A DNA stretch of 64,000 bases from Exiguobacterium sp. BMC-KP (GTDB taxonomy: Bacteria > Bacillota > Bacilli > Exiguobacteriales > Exiguobacteriaceae), in NCBI RefSeq assembly GCF_001275385.1, contig NZ_LGIW01000012.1:62001-126000 (forward strand). Direction: 5' to 3'. Shown piece after piece: positions 54,961 through 63,769 of the stretch. Position 1 is the stretch's first letter, and each line of letters opens with the position of its first letter. The notes below the pieces were generated by a model. The model did no database searches. It was not told where the DNA came from and saw only the letters and a program-made list of their open reading frames with translations. A program made the translations under genes and the position numbers.

Positions 54961-55893
54961 TTAGCTAAAGATCTGATCGATTTTTTTGATATCGTCTTGC
55001 GACAACTGAACATCTAACGTACGCAACGTATCCGTCACCTGATCCGGTCGTTTTGCACCCGGAATGATGGCATCGATGCCGTCCTGTGCCAAATACCATG
55101 CGAGTACGATGTGTGCGACTTCCGCATCCTGCGCTTCTGCAATCGGACGCAATTGATCGACTTTTGCGAGATTTTGTTCGAAAACATCTTTTTGGAACAA
55201 AGGATCGTTTTTTCGTAAATCATCAAACGTCGTCTCTTTTGTATATTTCCCTGCCAATAATCCAGCAGCGAGTGGGAAGTAAGGGACGAACGACATACCG
55301 TTCTCAACGATGTACGGTAAAAGTTCTTTTTCTGCGTCCCGTTTGAATAGATTATATTCCCCTTGATAGACATCGACATGTCCGTCTTTGTTCGCTTCCT
55401 TCAATTGCTCGAGTGAGAAATTCGAGACACCGATTGCGCGGATTTTCCCTTCTTTTTTCAGTTCTGCGAGTGCAGCAACTGCTTCGTCCTTCGGTGTTGA
55501 TTCATCTGGAAAATGAATGTAATACAAATCGATATAGTCTGTCTTAAGACGTTTTAAACTCTCTTCGACCGATTGACGGAGAAAGTCTGGTGAGTTGTTC
55601 ATGACGACATTCCCGTCAACAAACTGATGCGCACCTTTCGTTGCGAGGACGACATCTTCTCGAGCGACCGTGTCATTCCAGACCTCACCGACGAGTTCCT
55701 CCGAACGTTCTGGTCCGTAGATGAATGCAGTGTCCAGGAAGTTGATCCCTTGTTTTAAGGCGACGCGGACGAGATCGCGTCCAGCCTGTTCGTCAAGGTT
55801 CGGATATAAGTTATGTCCACCGACGGCATTCGTACCGAGACCGATTGGATGAACGAATAGATTAGATTGACCGAGTTGAACATGTTTTGTCAT
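54961..55893 (-). CDS. Aldo/keto reductase
   Basis: A 310-residue NADPH-dependent TIM-barrel reductase. The catalytic tetrad is seen as Asp in [13 protein letters not shown] (with Tyr), Lys in LATKGAH and His in [13 protein letters not shown] contacts lie in [10 protein letters not shown]. The nearest match in kind is the Bacillus YqkF/YccK group. AAGGAGGTC gives the start. It lies 13 bases after the second aldo/keto reductase gene, in one operon. Substrates are probably reactive aldehydes or ketones. Confidence 0.9.
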   Translation of the reverse strand: MTKHVQLGQSNLFVHPIGLGTNAVGGHNLYPNLDEQAGRDLVRVALKQGINFLDTAFIYGPERSEELVGEVWNDTVAREDVVLATKGAHQFVDGNVVMNNSPDFLRQSVEESLKRLKTDYIDLYYIHFPDESTPKDEAVAALAELKKEGKIRAIGVSNFSLEQLKEANKDGHVDVYQGEYNLFKRDAEKELLPYIVENGMSFVPYFPLAAGLLAGKYTKETTFDDLRKNDPLFQKDVFEQNLAKVDQLRPIAEAQDAEVAHIVLAWYLAQDGIDAIIPGAKRPDQVTDTLRTLDVQLSQDDIKKIDQIFS

Positions 55894-55906
55894 GAAAATG
55901 ACCTCC

Positions 55907-56797
55907 TTAAACGATATCGAGTGGTTCTTTTTGTGTAGGTGCTGGGAACGCTTGATCGAGTGCGGCGAGTTCTTCCTCTGTTAAATTCAGGAGTGCGGCG
56001 CGACCGTTCGCTTCGACGTGATGGGCTTGTCCTGCCTTTGGAATCGCGATAACGTCGCCTTCACGAATGACCCATGCGAGTAGGATCTGTGCTGGATCAA
56101 CACCGTGTGTTTCAGCGAGTTCTTCGACGGTCGGATGATTTAAGAGTTGATCGCGTAATGAACCACCTTCAGCTAGTGGGCAATACGCCATCACTGGAAT
56201 ACCATGCTCGCGTAGTAACGGGAGCAGTTCGTACTCGATTCCGCGTGAGCCGAGGTGATAGAGTACCTGATTGACAGCACACTGATCACCGTTTGGCAGC
56301 GCCAACAGTTCTTTCATGTCTGATACGTCAAAGTTTGATACACCCCAACGGCGAATCTTGCCTTCTTGTTTTAAGGCTTCCAGTCCTTCGACGGTTTCTT
56401 TCAGGGGAATATCACCACGCCAGTGCAGGAGATAGAGATCAAGATAATCCGTACCAAGGCGTTTAAGCGTTTCGGAACAAGCTTTCTTTAACGCTTCTCC
56501 ACCGGCGCGATGTGGGTAGACTTTCGAGACGAGAAAGACTTCTTCGCGTCGATCTGCGATCGCGTCACGAATCAATTCTTCAGAAGCACCTTCTCCATAC
56601 ATCTCTGCTGTATCGATGAGTTCCATCCCACTGTCGAGTCCGACACGGAGCGCTTCGATTTCAGCCTCATATTTCTCCGACTCTTCTCCCATCCGCCATG
56701 TGCCTTGTCCGAGTGCGCGTACATGTGTCTGATCGGGAAACGTCACCGTTTTTTGCTTCAATGCAGCAAGTATCAACGTCTTTTCTGTTGCGTTCAT
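55907..56797 (-). CDS. Aldo/keto reductase
   Basis: A 296-residue aldo/keto reductase with Asp and Tyr in [12 protein letters not shown], Lys in LVSKVYPH and His in LYLLHWRGD, plus [14 protein letters not shown] for NADPH binding. It differs clearly from the next gene, so the pair is not a recent duplication. The start at 56797 has AAAGGAGG; a 20-residue longer form has no site. A terminator between the cupin gene and this gene suggests its own promoter. It is first in the two-gene operon. Confidence 0.9.
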   Translation of the reverse strand: MNATEKTLILAALKQKTVTFPDQTHVRALGQGTWRMGEESEKYEAEIEALRVGLDSGMELIDTAEMYGEGASEELIRDAIADRREEVFLVSKVYPHRAGGEALKKACSETLKRLGTDYLDLYLLHWRGDIPLKETVEGLEALKQEGKIRRWGVSNFDVSDMKELLALPNGDQCAVNQVLYHLGSRGIEYELLPLLREHGIPVMAYCPLAEGGSLRDQLLNHPTVEELAETHGVDPAQILLAWVIREGDVIAIPKAGQAHHVEANGRAALLNLTEEELAALDQAFPAPTQKEPLDIV

Positions 56798-56855
56798 CGA
56801 TTTTCCTCCTTTAAGTAGAGAGACAATAGTAGGGTTTACCACGCCAACTGCGAAC

Positions 56856-56885
56856 AAAAACGTCTTCTTTAAGAGAATGAGACGT
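56856..56885 (-). terminator. Possible terminator after the cupin gene
   Basis: On the minus strand ACGTCT and AGACGT bracket a loop with CTCTTAAAG, then TTTTTG. The outer stem is short, so the call is modest. Confidence 0.5.
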
Positions 56886-57370
56886 CACCAATGCTCAAAC
56901 AAGGGACCGTGATCGCCGAATACAGGATCTTGATTTGGGCGCACGACTTGAGCAATTCGTTTTAAATTATCAGGGCGTTCATTCGCGTTGCCGGTCAACG
57001 TATCGTAGTGTTGACCGTTCGGATAGGCACCGATCACTCGAAAGTGTCGACTCGTATCGAGTGCTTTGTGTCCGGTGCCAGCAGGAAGTAAAAGAACATC
57101 TCCGCTCGTTAAAGTGAACGTCTTACCGAGCGGACCGCCGAGTTGAACGGTCGCGTGTCCTTCAAGAATACCGATTACTTCGTGCGCGATACTATGATAG
57201 TGATGAAAGTCAAAAATGCCATCCACCCAGCTGTTACGCCAGTCGTGTGCATGGAAAGTCTGTTCAATCCGTGAGGTTTCGTCAAACACATGCCGATAAA
57301 TCAATACTGGAAAAGTAGGGTTGTTTGGAATGTGTCCGTCATCCTCAAAATAAAATACCTCCAAGCGCAT
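56885..57370 (-). CDS. Cupin-domain protein (YjlB-like)
   Basis: A 161-residue cupin. Metal-binding histidines are in FDFHHYHSIAHEVIGILEG and LLLPAGTGHKAL, the two cupin motifs. It resembles the Bacillus YjlB group, of unknown function. AAAGGAGCAACG precedes the start. It is divergent from the YgiN-like monooxygenase with an array of GTAAT/ATTAC palindromes between them, so both may answer the same regulator. Confidence 0.85.
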   Translation of the reverse strand: MRLEVFYFEDDGHIPNNPTFPVLIYRHVFDETSRIEQTFHAHDWRNSWVDGIFDFHHYHSIAHEVIGILEGHATVQLGGPLGKTFTLTSGDVLLLPAGTGHKALDTSRHFRVIGAYPNGQHYDTLTGNANERPDNLKRIAQVVRPNQDPVFGDHGPLFEHW

Positions 57371-57402
57371 CTTCGTTGCTCCTTTCTTTGATGTGGCACA
57401 AA

Positions 57403-57434
57403 GTAATAATTACCTCTGTAATTACCCGTAATTA
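57403..57434. promoter_or_regulatory. Palindrome array between the cupin and YgiN-like genes
   Basis: ATTAC and GTAAT half-sites repeat: GTAATAATTAC (57403-57413), ATTAC-CTCT-GTAAT (57409-57422) and ATTAC-CC-GTAAT (57421-57432). TAC/GTA half-sites are typical of HxlR-type quinone sensors (YodB, CatR, HypR), but no such gene is adjacent. Confidence 0.55.
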
Positions 57435-57526
57435 AATATCATCAATCGTCCGAGCATCTTTATGGCATAACGAATTGGGAGGTGCTAAGATGCTTAAGTT
57501 AACGAAATTTCAAAGGAGGCTTTACG

Positions 57527-57808
57527 ATGATTGCCATCGAAGCAAAATTAGAAGTACAACCAGCAAAACGAGAAGAATTTTTAGAAGCGACAAAAGCATT
57601 AGTGGAAGCATCACGCAATGAAGCAGGAAACATCGGCTATGATCTATTTCAAAGCACAGAAGACGAAAATGTCTTCATGATGATTGAAAAATGGGAAGAT
57701 CAAGCTGCAATCGAAGCACACAACACAAGTGCTCATTTCGGACAATTCGTTGCATTTGCTCAAACGGCTCTTGCTAAACCGTTAGACGTTCAATCGTTCC
57801 AAGCATGA
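57527..57808 (+). CDS. YgiN-like quinol monooxygenase (ABM domain)
   Basis: A 93-residue ABM-fold protein: MIAIEAKLEVQPAKREEFLEA at the start, NIGYDLFQSTEDENVFMMIEKW in the middle and an HFGQFV stretch. The family includes YgiN (quinol monooxygenase) and antibiotic-biosynthesis monooxygenases. AAAGGAGGC precedes the start. A second good ribosome site and ATG lie 37 bases upstream in another frame (57490). Its divergent cupin neighbour and nearby aldo/keto reductases point to quinone or aldehyde stress. Confidence 0.88.
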   Translation: MIAIEAKLEVQPAKREEFLEATKALVEASRNEAGNIGYDLFQSTEDENVFMMIEKWEDQAAIEAHNTSAHFGQFVAFAQTALAKPLDVQSFQA

Positions 57809-57832
57809 TTGTAAGCAACTGACCTAACACAT

Positions 57833-57881
57833 CAAAAGGAAGATATTCTAGGTTCATGACCTAGAATATCTTCCTTTTTTG
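57833..57881 (+). terminator. Terminator after the YgiN-like gene
   Basis: AAAAGGAAGATATTCTAGGT and ACCTAGAATATCTTCCTTTT form a 20-bp stem around TCATG, then T. Confidence 0.93.
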
Positions 57882-58042
57882 TTTCATACGATATGATTGT
57901 TCAGAACATCTATTTTTATCGAGACTTTAGTTAGAAGTATTCCACTTTTCTTTTACAATCCTATGACATTTCATTGAAACTGTTAGTTTTTCCCTGAATA
58001 GGGCATTATTCTGATAAAGACACAACAAAGGAGGCTTTTATC

Positions 58043-59446
58043 ATGAATGAACGAACGGATGCACCAGAGTCGAAGCGATCATTCTTCAAGATGCCTCATA
58101 CATATGCCATCATTATGGCAATTCTCATCATCTCAGTCATCTTGACGTATACGCTCCCAGCAGGACAATTCGATCGTGAAAAGCAGGACGGACAGACTGT
58201 CGTCATCGATGGTACGTATCGCGCAGTAGAATCTGCACCGGTCAATCTCTTTGGTTTATTTAAAGCGATCCCTAAAGGAATGGAAGCAGGCGCCGCGATC
58301 ATCTTTTATATTTTCTTAGTCGGTGGTGTCTTCGGAATCATTCGTCAAACAGGCGCCATTGAAGCAGGAATCAATCAATTGATTCGCAGGTTTGGTCAAC
58401 AGGGGCACATCATGATTCCGATGACGATGTTCGTCTTTTCGATTGCTGGGGCGACGATTGGTATGGCAGAAGAAACGATCATCTTCGTACCGATTGGGAT
58501 CATGCTCGCGCGTGCGCTCGGTTATGACGCGATGACAGGAGCCGCGATTGTCAGTTTAGGAGCGGCCGTTGGTTTTGCCGGTGGGATGTTGAATCCATTT
58601 ACGGTAGGTGTTGCTCAATCGATTGCCGAAGTTCCACTCTTTAGTGGTCTCGGTTATCGGACCGCTGTCTATGTCGTTTTTTTAATCGTAACGATTCTTT
58701 ATGTCATGAACTACGCTCGGAAGGTCAAGCATGACCCAACGCGTAGTTTAGTTCATGATCTTGAACAAAGTCGTGCGGAAGAAGCAGCGACGACGATTTC
58801 ACGCTTTTCGAAACGTCATGCCTTCGTCTTACTCGTTTTAATCGGTGGTATCACACTCAATGTCATCGGAATCTTCGAGTGGGGCTGGTATTTGACAGAA
58901 TTGACAGCTTCCTTTCTCATCATCGGGATGGTGGCAGGAATCGTCACACTTGGTGTGAATGGGACGTTTGAAAGTTTGATTGACGGTGCGAAAGCGGTAA
59001 CGTTCGGTGCATTGATCGTTGGATTTGCCCGTGCGATCGTCGTCATTCTCGAAGAAGGACGTGTCATTGATACGGTCATTTACGGCTTATCGAATGCTGT
59101 AGGACATTTACCGACGTTCTTCGCCGTCATCGGGATGTACGTCGTTCAGCTGATTACGAACTTCTTCATTCCATCGGGGAGTGGACAAGCGGCGACGACG
59201 ATGCCAATCATGGCACCATTGTCTGATTTACTCGGAATCGAGCGTCAAGTCGCTGTCTTAGCATTTCAATATGGAGATGGACTGACGAACATGATTTTCC
59301 CGACGAGTGCGCATTTGATGGCGTTTCTCGCAATTGCAGGAATTCCTTATGAAAAATGGCTTCGTTTCGTCTGGAAGCTCTTCGCGATCTGGATTGCCTT
59401 AGCATGTGCCGCCTTATTACTTGCTGTAACACTTGGTATTCAATGA
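58043..59446 (+). CDS. YfcC-family transporter
   Basis: A 467-residue membrane protein with about 12 segments, of the YfcC/C4-dicarboxylate anaerobic carrier family: MPHTYAIIMAILIISVILTY, GMAEETIIFVPIGIMLARALG, GFAGGMLNPFTVGVAQSIAEV, and ITNFFIPSGSGQAATTMPIM. Members carry amino acids, peptides or dicarboxylates; none of these can be singled out here. ACAAAGGAGGC gives the start. It has its own terminator and is followed by a DUF1028 gene. Confidence 0.88.
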   Translation: MNERTDAPESKRSFFKMPHTYAIIMAILIISVILTYTLPAGQFDREKQDGQTVVIDGTYRAVESAPVNLFGLFKAIPKGMEAGAAIIFYIFLVGGVFGIIRQTGAIEAGINQLIRRFGQQGHIMIPMTMFVFSIAGATIGMAEETIIFVPIGIMLARALGYDAMTGAAIVSLGAAVGFAGGMLNPFTVGVAQSIAEVPLFSGLGYRTAVYVVFLIVTILYVMNYARKVKHDPTRSLVHDLEQSRAEEAATTISRFSKRHAFVLLVLIGGITLNVIGIFEWGWYLTELTASFLIIGMVAGIVTLGVNGTFESLIDGAKAVTFGALIVGFARAIVVILEEGRVIDTVIYGLSNAVGHLPTFFAVIGMYVVQLITNFFIPSGSGQAATTMPIMAPLSDLLGIERQVAVLAFQYGDGLTNMIFPTSAHLMAFLAIAGIPYEKWLRFVWKLFAIWIALACAALLLAVTLGIQ

Positions 59447-59451
59447 TGTTG

Positions 59452-59482
59452 ACCTTCCGGACAGACGTCCGGAAGGTTTTTT
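59452..59482 (+). terminator. Terminator after the YfcC-type gene
   Basis: ACCTTCCGGAC and GTCCGGAAGGT form an 11-bp stem around AGAC, then T. Confidence 0.92.
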
Positions 59483-59544
59483 CGTTGCAGGAATCGGGAA
59501 GCGTTATCACGAACGGATAGAGAATGACTAAAGGGGGAACTGAA

Positions 59545-60366
59545 GTGACATATTCAATCGTCGGTTATTGTGAAAAAGAACAAGCGTGGGGCGTTGCCGT
59601 TCAGTCGAAATTTTTAGCGGTCGGGAGTGCTGTACCGTTTGCGAAGGCGGGAGTAGGTGCTGTCGCGACACAATCGTTTGCGAACACGACGTATGGTCCA
59701 GAAGGGTTACGGATGATCGAACAAGGCGCTTCTGCTGACGAAGTGTTACGGCGATTGACGGAAGCAGACGAAGGGCGAGCCGATCGTCAAGTCGGGATCA
59801 TCGATGCTACAGGAAAGAGTGCGACATTCACGGGAGAAGGATGTAATGACTGGGCAGGCGGTATCGCCGGGAAACATTTTGCGGCGCAAGGTAATATCCT
59901 CGTAGACGGCAATACGGTCAAAGAGATGGCACGCGTCTTTGAATCGACGCAAGGTCCGCTTGCAGAACGATTATTGCGTGCGTTAGCAGCTGGGCAAGCT
60001 GCAGGTGGTGATTCACGCGGGATGCAATCAGCAGCACTGCTCGTCGTCAAAGAAGGTGGCGGATACGGCGGATTTAACGACCGCTATATTGACTTACGTG
60101 TTGACGATCACCCGAGTCCAATTGAAGAACTCGAGCGCATCTATCAACTGCATACGCTCTACCTACAACCGAGTAAGCCAGAAGAAATCAAGCCGATTGA
60201 TGATGCGCTTGAGTCAGAGTTGATGGATAAATTATTAGCTCTTGGTTATCGAGGTGATTTCGCAGACGCGTTCCGGACATATCTGCATACAGAAAACTTT
60301 GAGATGCGCGAACAAGAAGATCGTGCGATTGATACACGTGTTCTCGCCTATATTCGATCACAATGA
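59545..60366 (+). CDS. DUF1028 protein (putative Ntn-hydrolase)
   Basis: A 273-residue protein of the DUF1028 family: TYSIVGYCEKEQAWGVAVQSK and AVGSAVPFAKAGVGAVATQS at the start, then AAGQAAGGDSRGMQSAALLV, the family hallmark. DUF1028 has the Ntn-hydrolase fold and often lies near peptide and amino acid genes; activity is not known. The C-terminal 70 residues are helical. The GTG start at 59545 follows AAAGGGGG; an ATG seven codons earlier lies before that site. The YfcC transporter upstream is a possible partner. Confidence 0.85.
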   Translation: MTYSIVGYCEKEQAWGVAVQSKFLAVGSAVPFAKAGVGAVATQSFANTTYGPEGLRMIEQGASADEVLRRLTEADEGRADRQVGIIDATGKSATFTGEGCNDWAGGIAGKHFAAQGNILVDGNTVKEMARVFESTQGPLAERLLRALAAGQAAGGDSRGMQSAALLVVKEGGGYGGFNDRYIDLRVDDHPSPIEELERIYQLHTLYLQPSKPEEIKPIDDALESELMDKLLALGYRGDFADAFRTYLHTENFEMREQEDRAIDTRVLAYIRSQ

Positions 60367-60411
60367 AAATGACAAGATGGACTGCGGTGCGGTCCATCTT
60401 GTCATTTTGTT
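60366..60411. terminator. Bidirectional terminator
   Basis: ATGACAAGATGGAC and GTCCATCTTGTCAT form a 14-bp stem around TGCGGTGCG with A/T-runs outside; both converging genes use it. Confidence 0.9.
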
Positions 60412-62048
60412 CATGCTTGCGTCGACTGGGCCCGAATCGGTACTTTAAATCCAGTCGCAATGAAACGTTCCATCTCCGGTTCCGATTTGGCATTCAAGCC
60501 AACTGTCCCGTCTCCTTTGAGTGCCACATTCGTTAACTTAACGCGAGTGATGTCAGGACCAATCGTAATCCCGTGCTTGGCGGAATCCTCGATTCGAATA
60601 TCACGAAGGCGTACATCCTCAGCACCGTTTTCTCCACCAAAGATTTGAATATCCGTTTTAGCTTGTCGGAATCCGCTCATTTTCAACTGGCTGATCGTGA
60701 CGTTCCGTGCCTTATATTGAATCCCGATCATTGGTTGTTCTTGGTAGTCATAATACGGATCACCGAGTACCGTAAAATCGTGAATGACGACATTACGGTA
60801 CGCCGAAACGACGAGTGCACGCGGCTTTGAATTCGCATATAACTCCGTATACTGAGGAGTCTGCGCAATCAAGCGCGTTGCGACGATATTGTAAGCCGTC
60901 TGAGACGTTGGATCACTTGCTTGATGGTGCCCGATGTGACGGAAGTTAAAAGCACGATGATCATCAATCGATAGATGACCGACGATTTTGACGGTGGAGG
61001 CGGCAGAAGAGGTCGCATGTGCCTTGATTTCGAGCCCACCGAAGCAACGGCTTGTTGCGTTATTGAATAACCAGACGTCGCGTGATCCATCATCGATTTC
61101 AATCCCGTTTGAATTGGAAAAGCCTTCTGCATGGGCGCGTCCACTCGGGTCATGCATGAAACAGTTTGAAATGAAGAGGTGGTCACTATGATGCGTCGTG
61201 ATTCCGTCGTCTCCGAACCCGTAACCGGTTAATCCATCGAACCAGATGAATGAACTACTTAAGTTCGCTCGAGCCCCGTCCCCGTTGTAATTGTAATACG
61301 GTGTCGAGATATCAAAACAGTGGAGTCCTGGGTTGGCGGCTTCGACATCAAAGACCCAGCCATAGGTGACATGCGCGTAGGTGAGGCAGCTGGAGTGATT
61401 CCCCCATGTACTGCTTTTCTTCGCGTCACCGATGCGTTTAATGTTCCAATCGAGCGTCATTTTCTCAACGAGCAGATGATGATTGCCGAGGAGGTAATTT
61501 TGGTTCGTCACGAGACGACGACCTTTTGGCGAATCATCGTGCATCTTTAAGATCGTCTTTCCTTTTCCTGCCCCCGTTAAGATCGTGTAACTAGGTAAGC
61601 GAATCCCTCGAACGATGTACGTACCGGCTGGGACATGGACTTGTCGATGTCCATCACCGAGTGCGTCGATGAACGCTTGAGTATCATCTGTTTGTCCATC
61701 ACCAACCGCACCGTAGGTGGTGACATCAACGAGTTCGACTTCGCTAATCAAACGTTCGAACTCATGATTGAGTCGACCGAACCAACTTGGACGAATCTCA
61801 TCGCGTGGCGTTACGAAAGCCGGTGTCAACGGTAGAATATATTTATTACGATTCGTTAAAAATAATGGTGAGATCATTGAACGGAGCGTCCGACTGAGAT
61901 TGGGATCACGTCGTGGTGCGACGAATGCACTATCGTGTAGCAGTTGTTCCGCTTGCCGAACAGCTTGTTCATTGGTTGACGTTTCAACGTATTCCTGAAT
62001 CAACGCCGCATTTTGATACGGATCATGCGTGTGATCGAGTTTTAACAT
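60411..62048 (-). CDS. Right-handed beta-helix (pectate lyase 3-like) protein
   Basis: A 545-residue protein. From about residue 107 it has VDVTTYGAVGDGQTDDTQAFIDAL, the standard opening of pectate-lyase-3/GH28-like beta-helix domains, then many short parallel strands (GFGDDGITTHHSDHLFISNCF, NGIEIDDGSRDVWLFNNA). The DDG and HH elements may form an active site. There is no signal peptide; the first 100 residues are a separate helical domain. Phage tailspike and polysaccharide-lyase proteins share this layout. AGAGAGGGG precedes the start. Substrate and cell location are unclear. Confidence 0.78.
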   Translation of the reverse strand: MLKLDHTHDPYQNAALIQEYVETSTNEQAVRQAEQLLHDSAFVAPRRDPNLSRTLRSMISPLFLTNRNKYILPLTPAFVTPRDEIRPSWFGRLNHEFERLISEVELVDVTTYGAVGDGQTDDTQAFIDALGDGHRQVHVPAGTYIVRGIRLPSYTILTGAGKGKTILKMHDDSPKGRRLVTNQNYLLGNHHLLVEKMTLDWNIKRIGDAKKSSTWGNHSSCLTYAHVTYGWVFDVEAANPGLHCFDISTPYYNYNGDGARANLSSSFIWFDGLTGYGFGDDGITTHHSDHLFISNCFMHDPSGRAHAEGFSNSNGIEIDDGSRDVWLFNNATSRCFGGLEIKAHATSSAASTVKIVGHLSIDDHRAFNFRHIGHHQASDPTSQTAYNIVATRLIAQTPQYTELYANSKPRALVVSAYRNVVIHDFTVLGDPYYDYQEQPMIGIQYKARNVTISQLKMSGFRQAKTDIQIFGGENGAEDVRLRDIRIEDSAKHGITIGPDITRVKLTNVALKGDGTVGLNAKSEPEMERFIATGFKVPIRAQSTQA

Positions 62049-62190
62049 GAAATGGTTCCCCTCTCTAAATAGGTCTGTCTACCCTTTTCCCCTCTCTTTG
62101 AACAATCATTCCTCGTTTTATAACATCCATTAAAATACACATAAAATTTTAAAATGGATTATAATGGATTTTAAAAAGGGTGGGCTTCTG

Positions 62191-62958
62191 ATGTCACTTC
62201 GCAAACGACTCGTAATGGGTATCGGACTGATTTTGCTGATATTAGGAATCGGTAAGCCGCTGACGGAAGCGGTTGTTCAAGCATTAAAGCCAAAAGCGGT
62301 TCAAACGTCCGGGACCGATACACCTAGACTATGTAAACAAGACTGTCCAGAAAACGGCAAACCGCTGAATATTCCATTTCGTTCATGGTTTTCTAAAAAA
62401 CCTGTTCAGGATGACGAAGATGGGCGTGCTTGGAAAACGAATCAAAAGACTGAGCCAATAAAAAAAATCAAACGAAAACCAAATAATGTGATCATTGTAG
62501 GATTCAAAAATGTCGAGCAGATCTTGAATGGAAAGGGACGATCGTCCTTATCGATGCTACTTATGAGCCTGCTTGTTCTTCCTCTAGTCATAATAAGCTA
62601 TATCGTTTGGCGGAAACGTCGAAAGACCAAGAAACAAGACGAGGAATCGATAAAAGCTGACATCCCGTCACAGTCCCTAGCTAACGACTTTGTTTCAACT
62701 GAGAACCCGATCGAGCTACCAGATGCCTGGATTCGCAAACAACTCATCCAGTTCAATCACATACTCCCGGTCCGCTTACAGCGACATGATACAGAAACAC
62801 TTCAGGAATGGTGCCTGCGTATCGGATTCCAACCTTCACCTATCCTAACAAAAACCTATCTCTTAGAACGCTACACAGAACGAGCTACTACGATATCGGA
62901 GATGGACAAGCAAACGATTCAGAGAGAATTCGGAGCCTTCTTCCATCAGTTTGATTGA
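62191..62958 (+). CDS. Two-pass membrane protein, DUF4129-like C-terminus
   Basis: A 255-residue membrane protein with a helix at about 8-26, an outer loop of about 90 residues with two cysteines close together (PRLCKQDCPEN), a second helix at about 118-137 and a cytoplasmic tail. The tail segment TETLQEWCLRIGFQPSPILTKTYLLERY resembles DUF4129, found in transglutaminase-like envelope proteins. This is a weak likeness. The start at 62191 follows AAAGGGTGGG. TATAAT lies at 62160-62165. Function unknown. Confidence 0.65.
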   Translation: MSLRKRLVMGIGLILLILGIGKPLTEAVVQALKPKAVQTSGTDTPRLCKQDCPENGKPLNIPFRSWFSKKPVQDDEDGRAWKTNQKTEPIKKIKRKPNNVIIVGFKNVEQILNGKGRSSLSMLLMSLLVLPLVIISYIVWRKRRKTKKQDEESIKADIPSQSLANDFVSTENPIELPDAWIRKQLIQFNHILPVRLQRHDTETLQEWCLRIGFQPSPILTKTYLLERYTERATTISEMDKQTIQREFGAFFHQFD

Positions 62959-63007
62959 AACTTTTTGAAACGAATGACGTAAATGGAACAGGAAAGGGGA
63001 GATGATG

Positions 63008-63514
63008 ATGTACCTAGCAGATGCCGTGAAACTAAAGAGTATTTTGAGGAAGCAACTCGATCAACTAATCGAAGAAATGGAGCGCGTAGCGTTCATTGAT
63101 TTAGAGAAGGGAGAAGCACTCCCCGCGCAACAAGGACGGACCTTAATCGACGTCGAAGCCGCAATGGATATCGTACGTCATGATATGCGAGTCTTGGATC
63201 GACTCGTCTATACGGCGAATCTAAACACCGTGATCGTGACAGATGAAGGAGAAATGCCGCTCGTCGAAGCAATCGAGTGGGCTACCCAATTGCGGGCCAA
63301 ATCACAAAACTATCAGATGCTTGCAAGTCGACCGAAACGCGAGTTCCAATATGGATTTGAAGGGACGACAATCATTCGTCATGCCTTATTTGATCCCGAT
63401 GCCTATCGCCTAAAAGCGGAAGAAGTGGAACGCCAAGCGCATAAAGTATCCAATGCGATTAATGCTGCGAACTACCAGACGACGATTGATTTTGACGGTG
63501 GACGTTATATGTAA
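63008..63514 (+). CDS. DIP1984-like small helical protein
   Basis: A 168-residue soluble, highly charged helical protein. The opening YLADAVKLKSILRKQLDQLIEEM, the central TANLNTVIVTDEGEMPLVEAIEWATQLR and the C-terminal INAANYQTTIDF fit what I recall of the DIP1984 (septicolysin-annotated) family, whose function is unknown. Three ATG codons follow AAAGGGGAG; the third (63008) has normal spacing. It lies 49 bases after the membrane protein gene and may be cotranscribed. Confidence 0.7.
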   Translation: MYLADAVKLKSILRKQLDQLIEEMERVAFIDLEKGEALPAQQGRTLIDVEAAMDIVRHDMRVLDRLVYTANLNTVIVTDEGEMPLVEAIEWATQLRAKSQNYQMLASRPKREFQYGFEGTTIIRHALFDPDAYRLKAEEVERQAHKVSNAINAANYQTTIDFDGGRYM

Positions 63515-63516
63515 CT

Positions 63517-63674
63517 CCTTGACGCGGTGAGACTCCTCGTCAAGGGTAAGGGACGGACCTCAATTTTCCTCTGTGGAGAAGAGATGGCGACGGCAAACCG
63601 ATGACCACGAACCATTGACAGAATGACCTGTTACCTTTGACCACCTATGGAACCCTGATGCTTTTTTCCGTCCC
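63517..63674 (+). ncRNA. Structured leader of unknown class upstream of the yhdH-like gene
   Basis: A hairpin with CCTTGACG (63517-63524) and CGTCAAGG (63538-63545) is followed by a 125-base domain closed by GGGACGGA (63550-63557) and TCCGTCCC (63667-63674). GGACC (63555-63559) can also pair with GGTCC (63676-63680) at the foot of the following terminator, so two exclusive folds are possible. It does not match any riboswitch I know. Confidence 0.5.
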
Positions 63675-63677
63675 CGG

Positions 63678-63713
63678 TCCCTGTCGTTTCTTTGAGAAAC
63701 GGCAGGGATTTTT
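63678..63713 (+). terminator. Terminator in the leader of the yhdH-like gene
   Basis: TCCCTGTCGTTTC and GAAACGGCAGGGA form a 13-bp stem (one G-U), then TTTTTAG. It either ends the DIP1984-like transcript or acts as an attenuator for the next gene 57 bases on. Confidence 0.88.
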
Positions 63714-63769
63714 AGTGTGTCGATGGAAACAACAGGGTATAGAGAAGCACAAGAGAAAGGAGAGAAATC

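Noticed and set aside
63517-63674. SRP RNA, tmRNA, RNase P RNA or 6S RNA
   Set aside because: None of the conserved cores, such as the SRP tetraloop domain or the tmRNA acceptor end, could be found.
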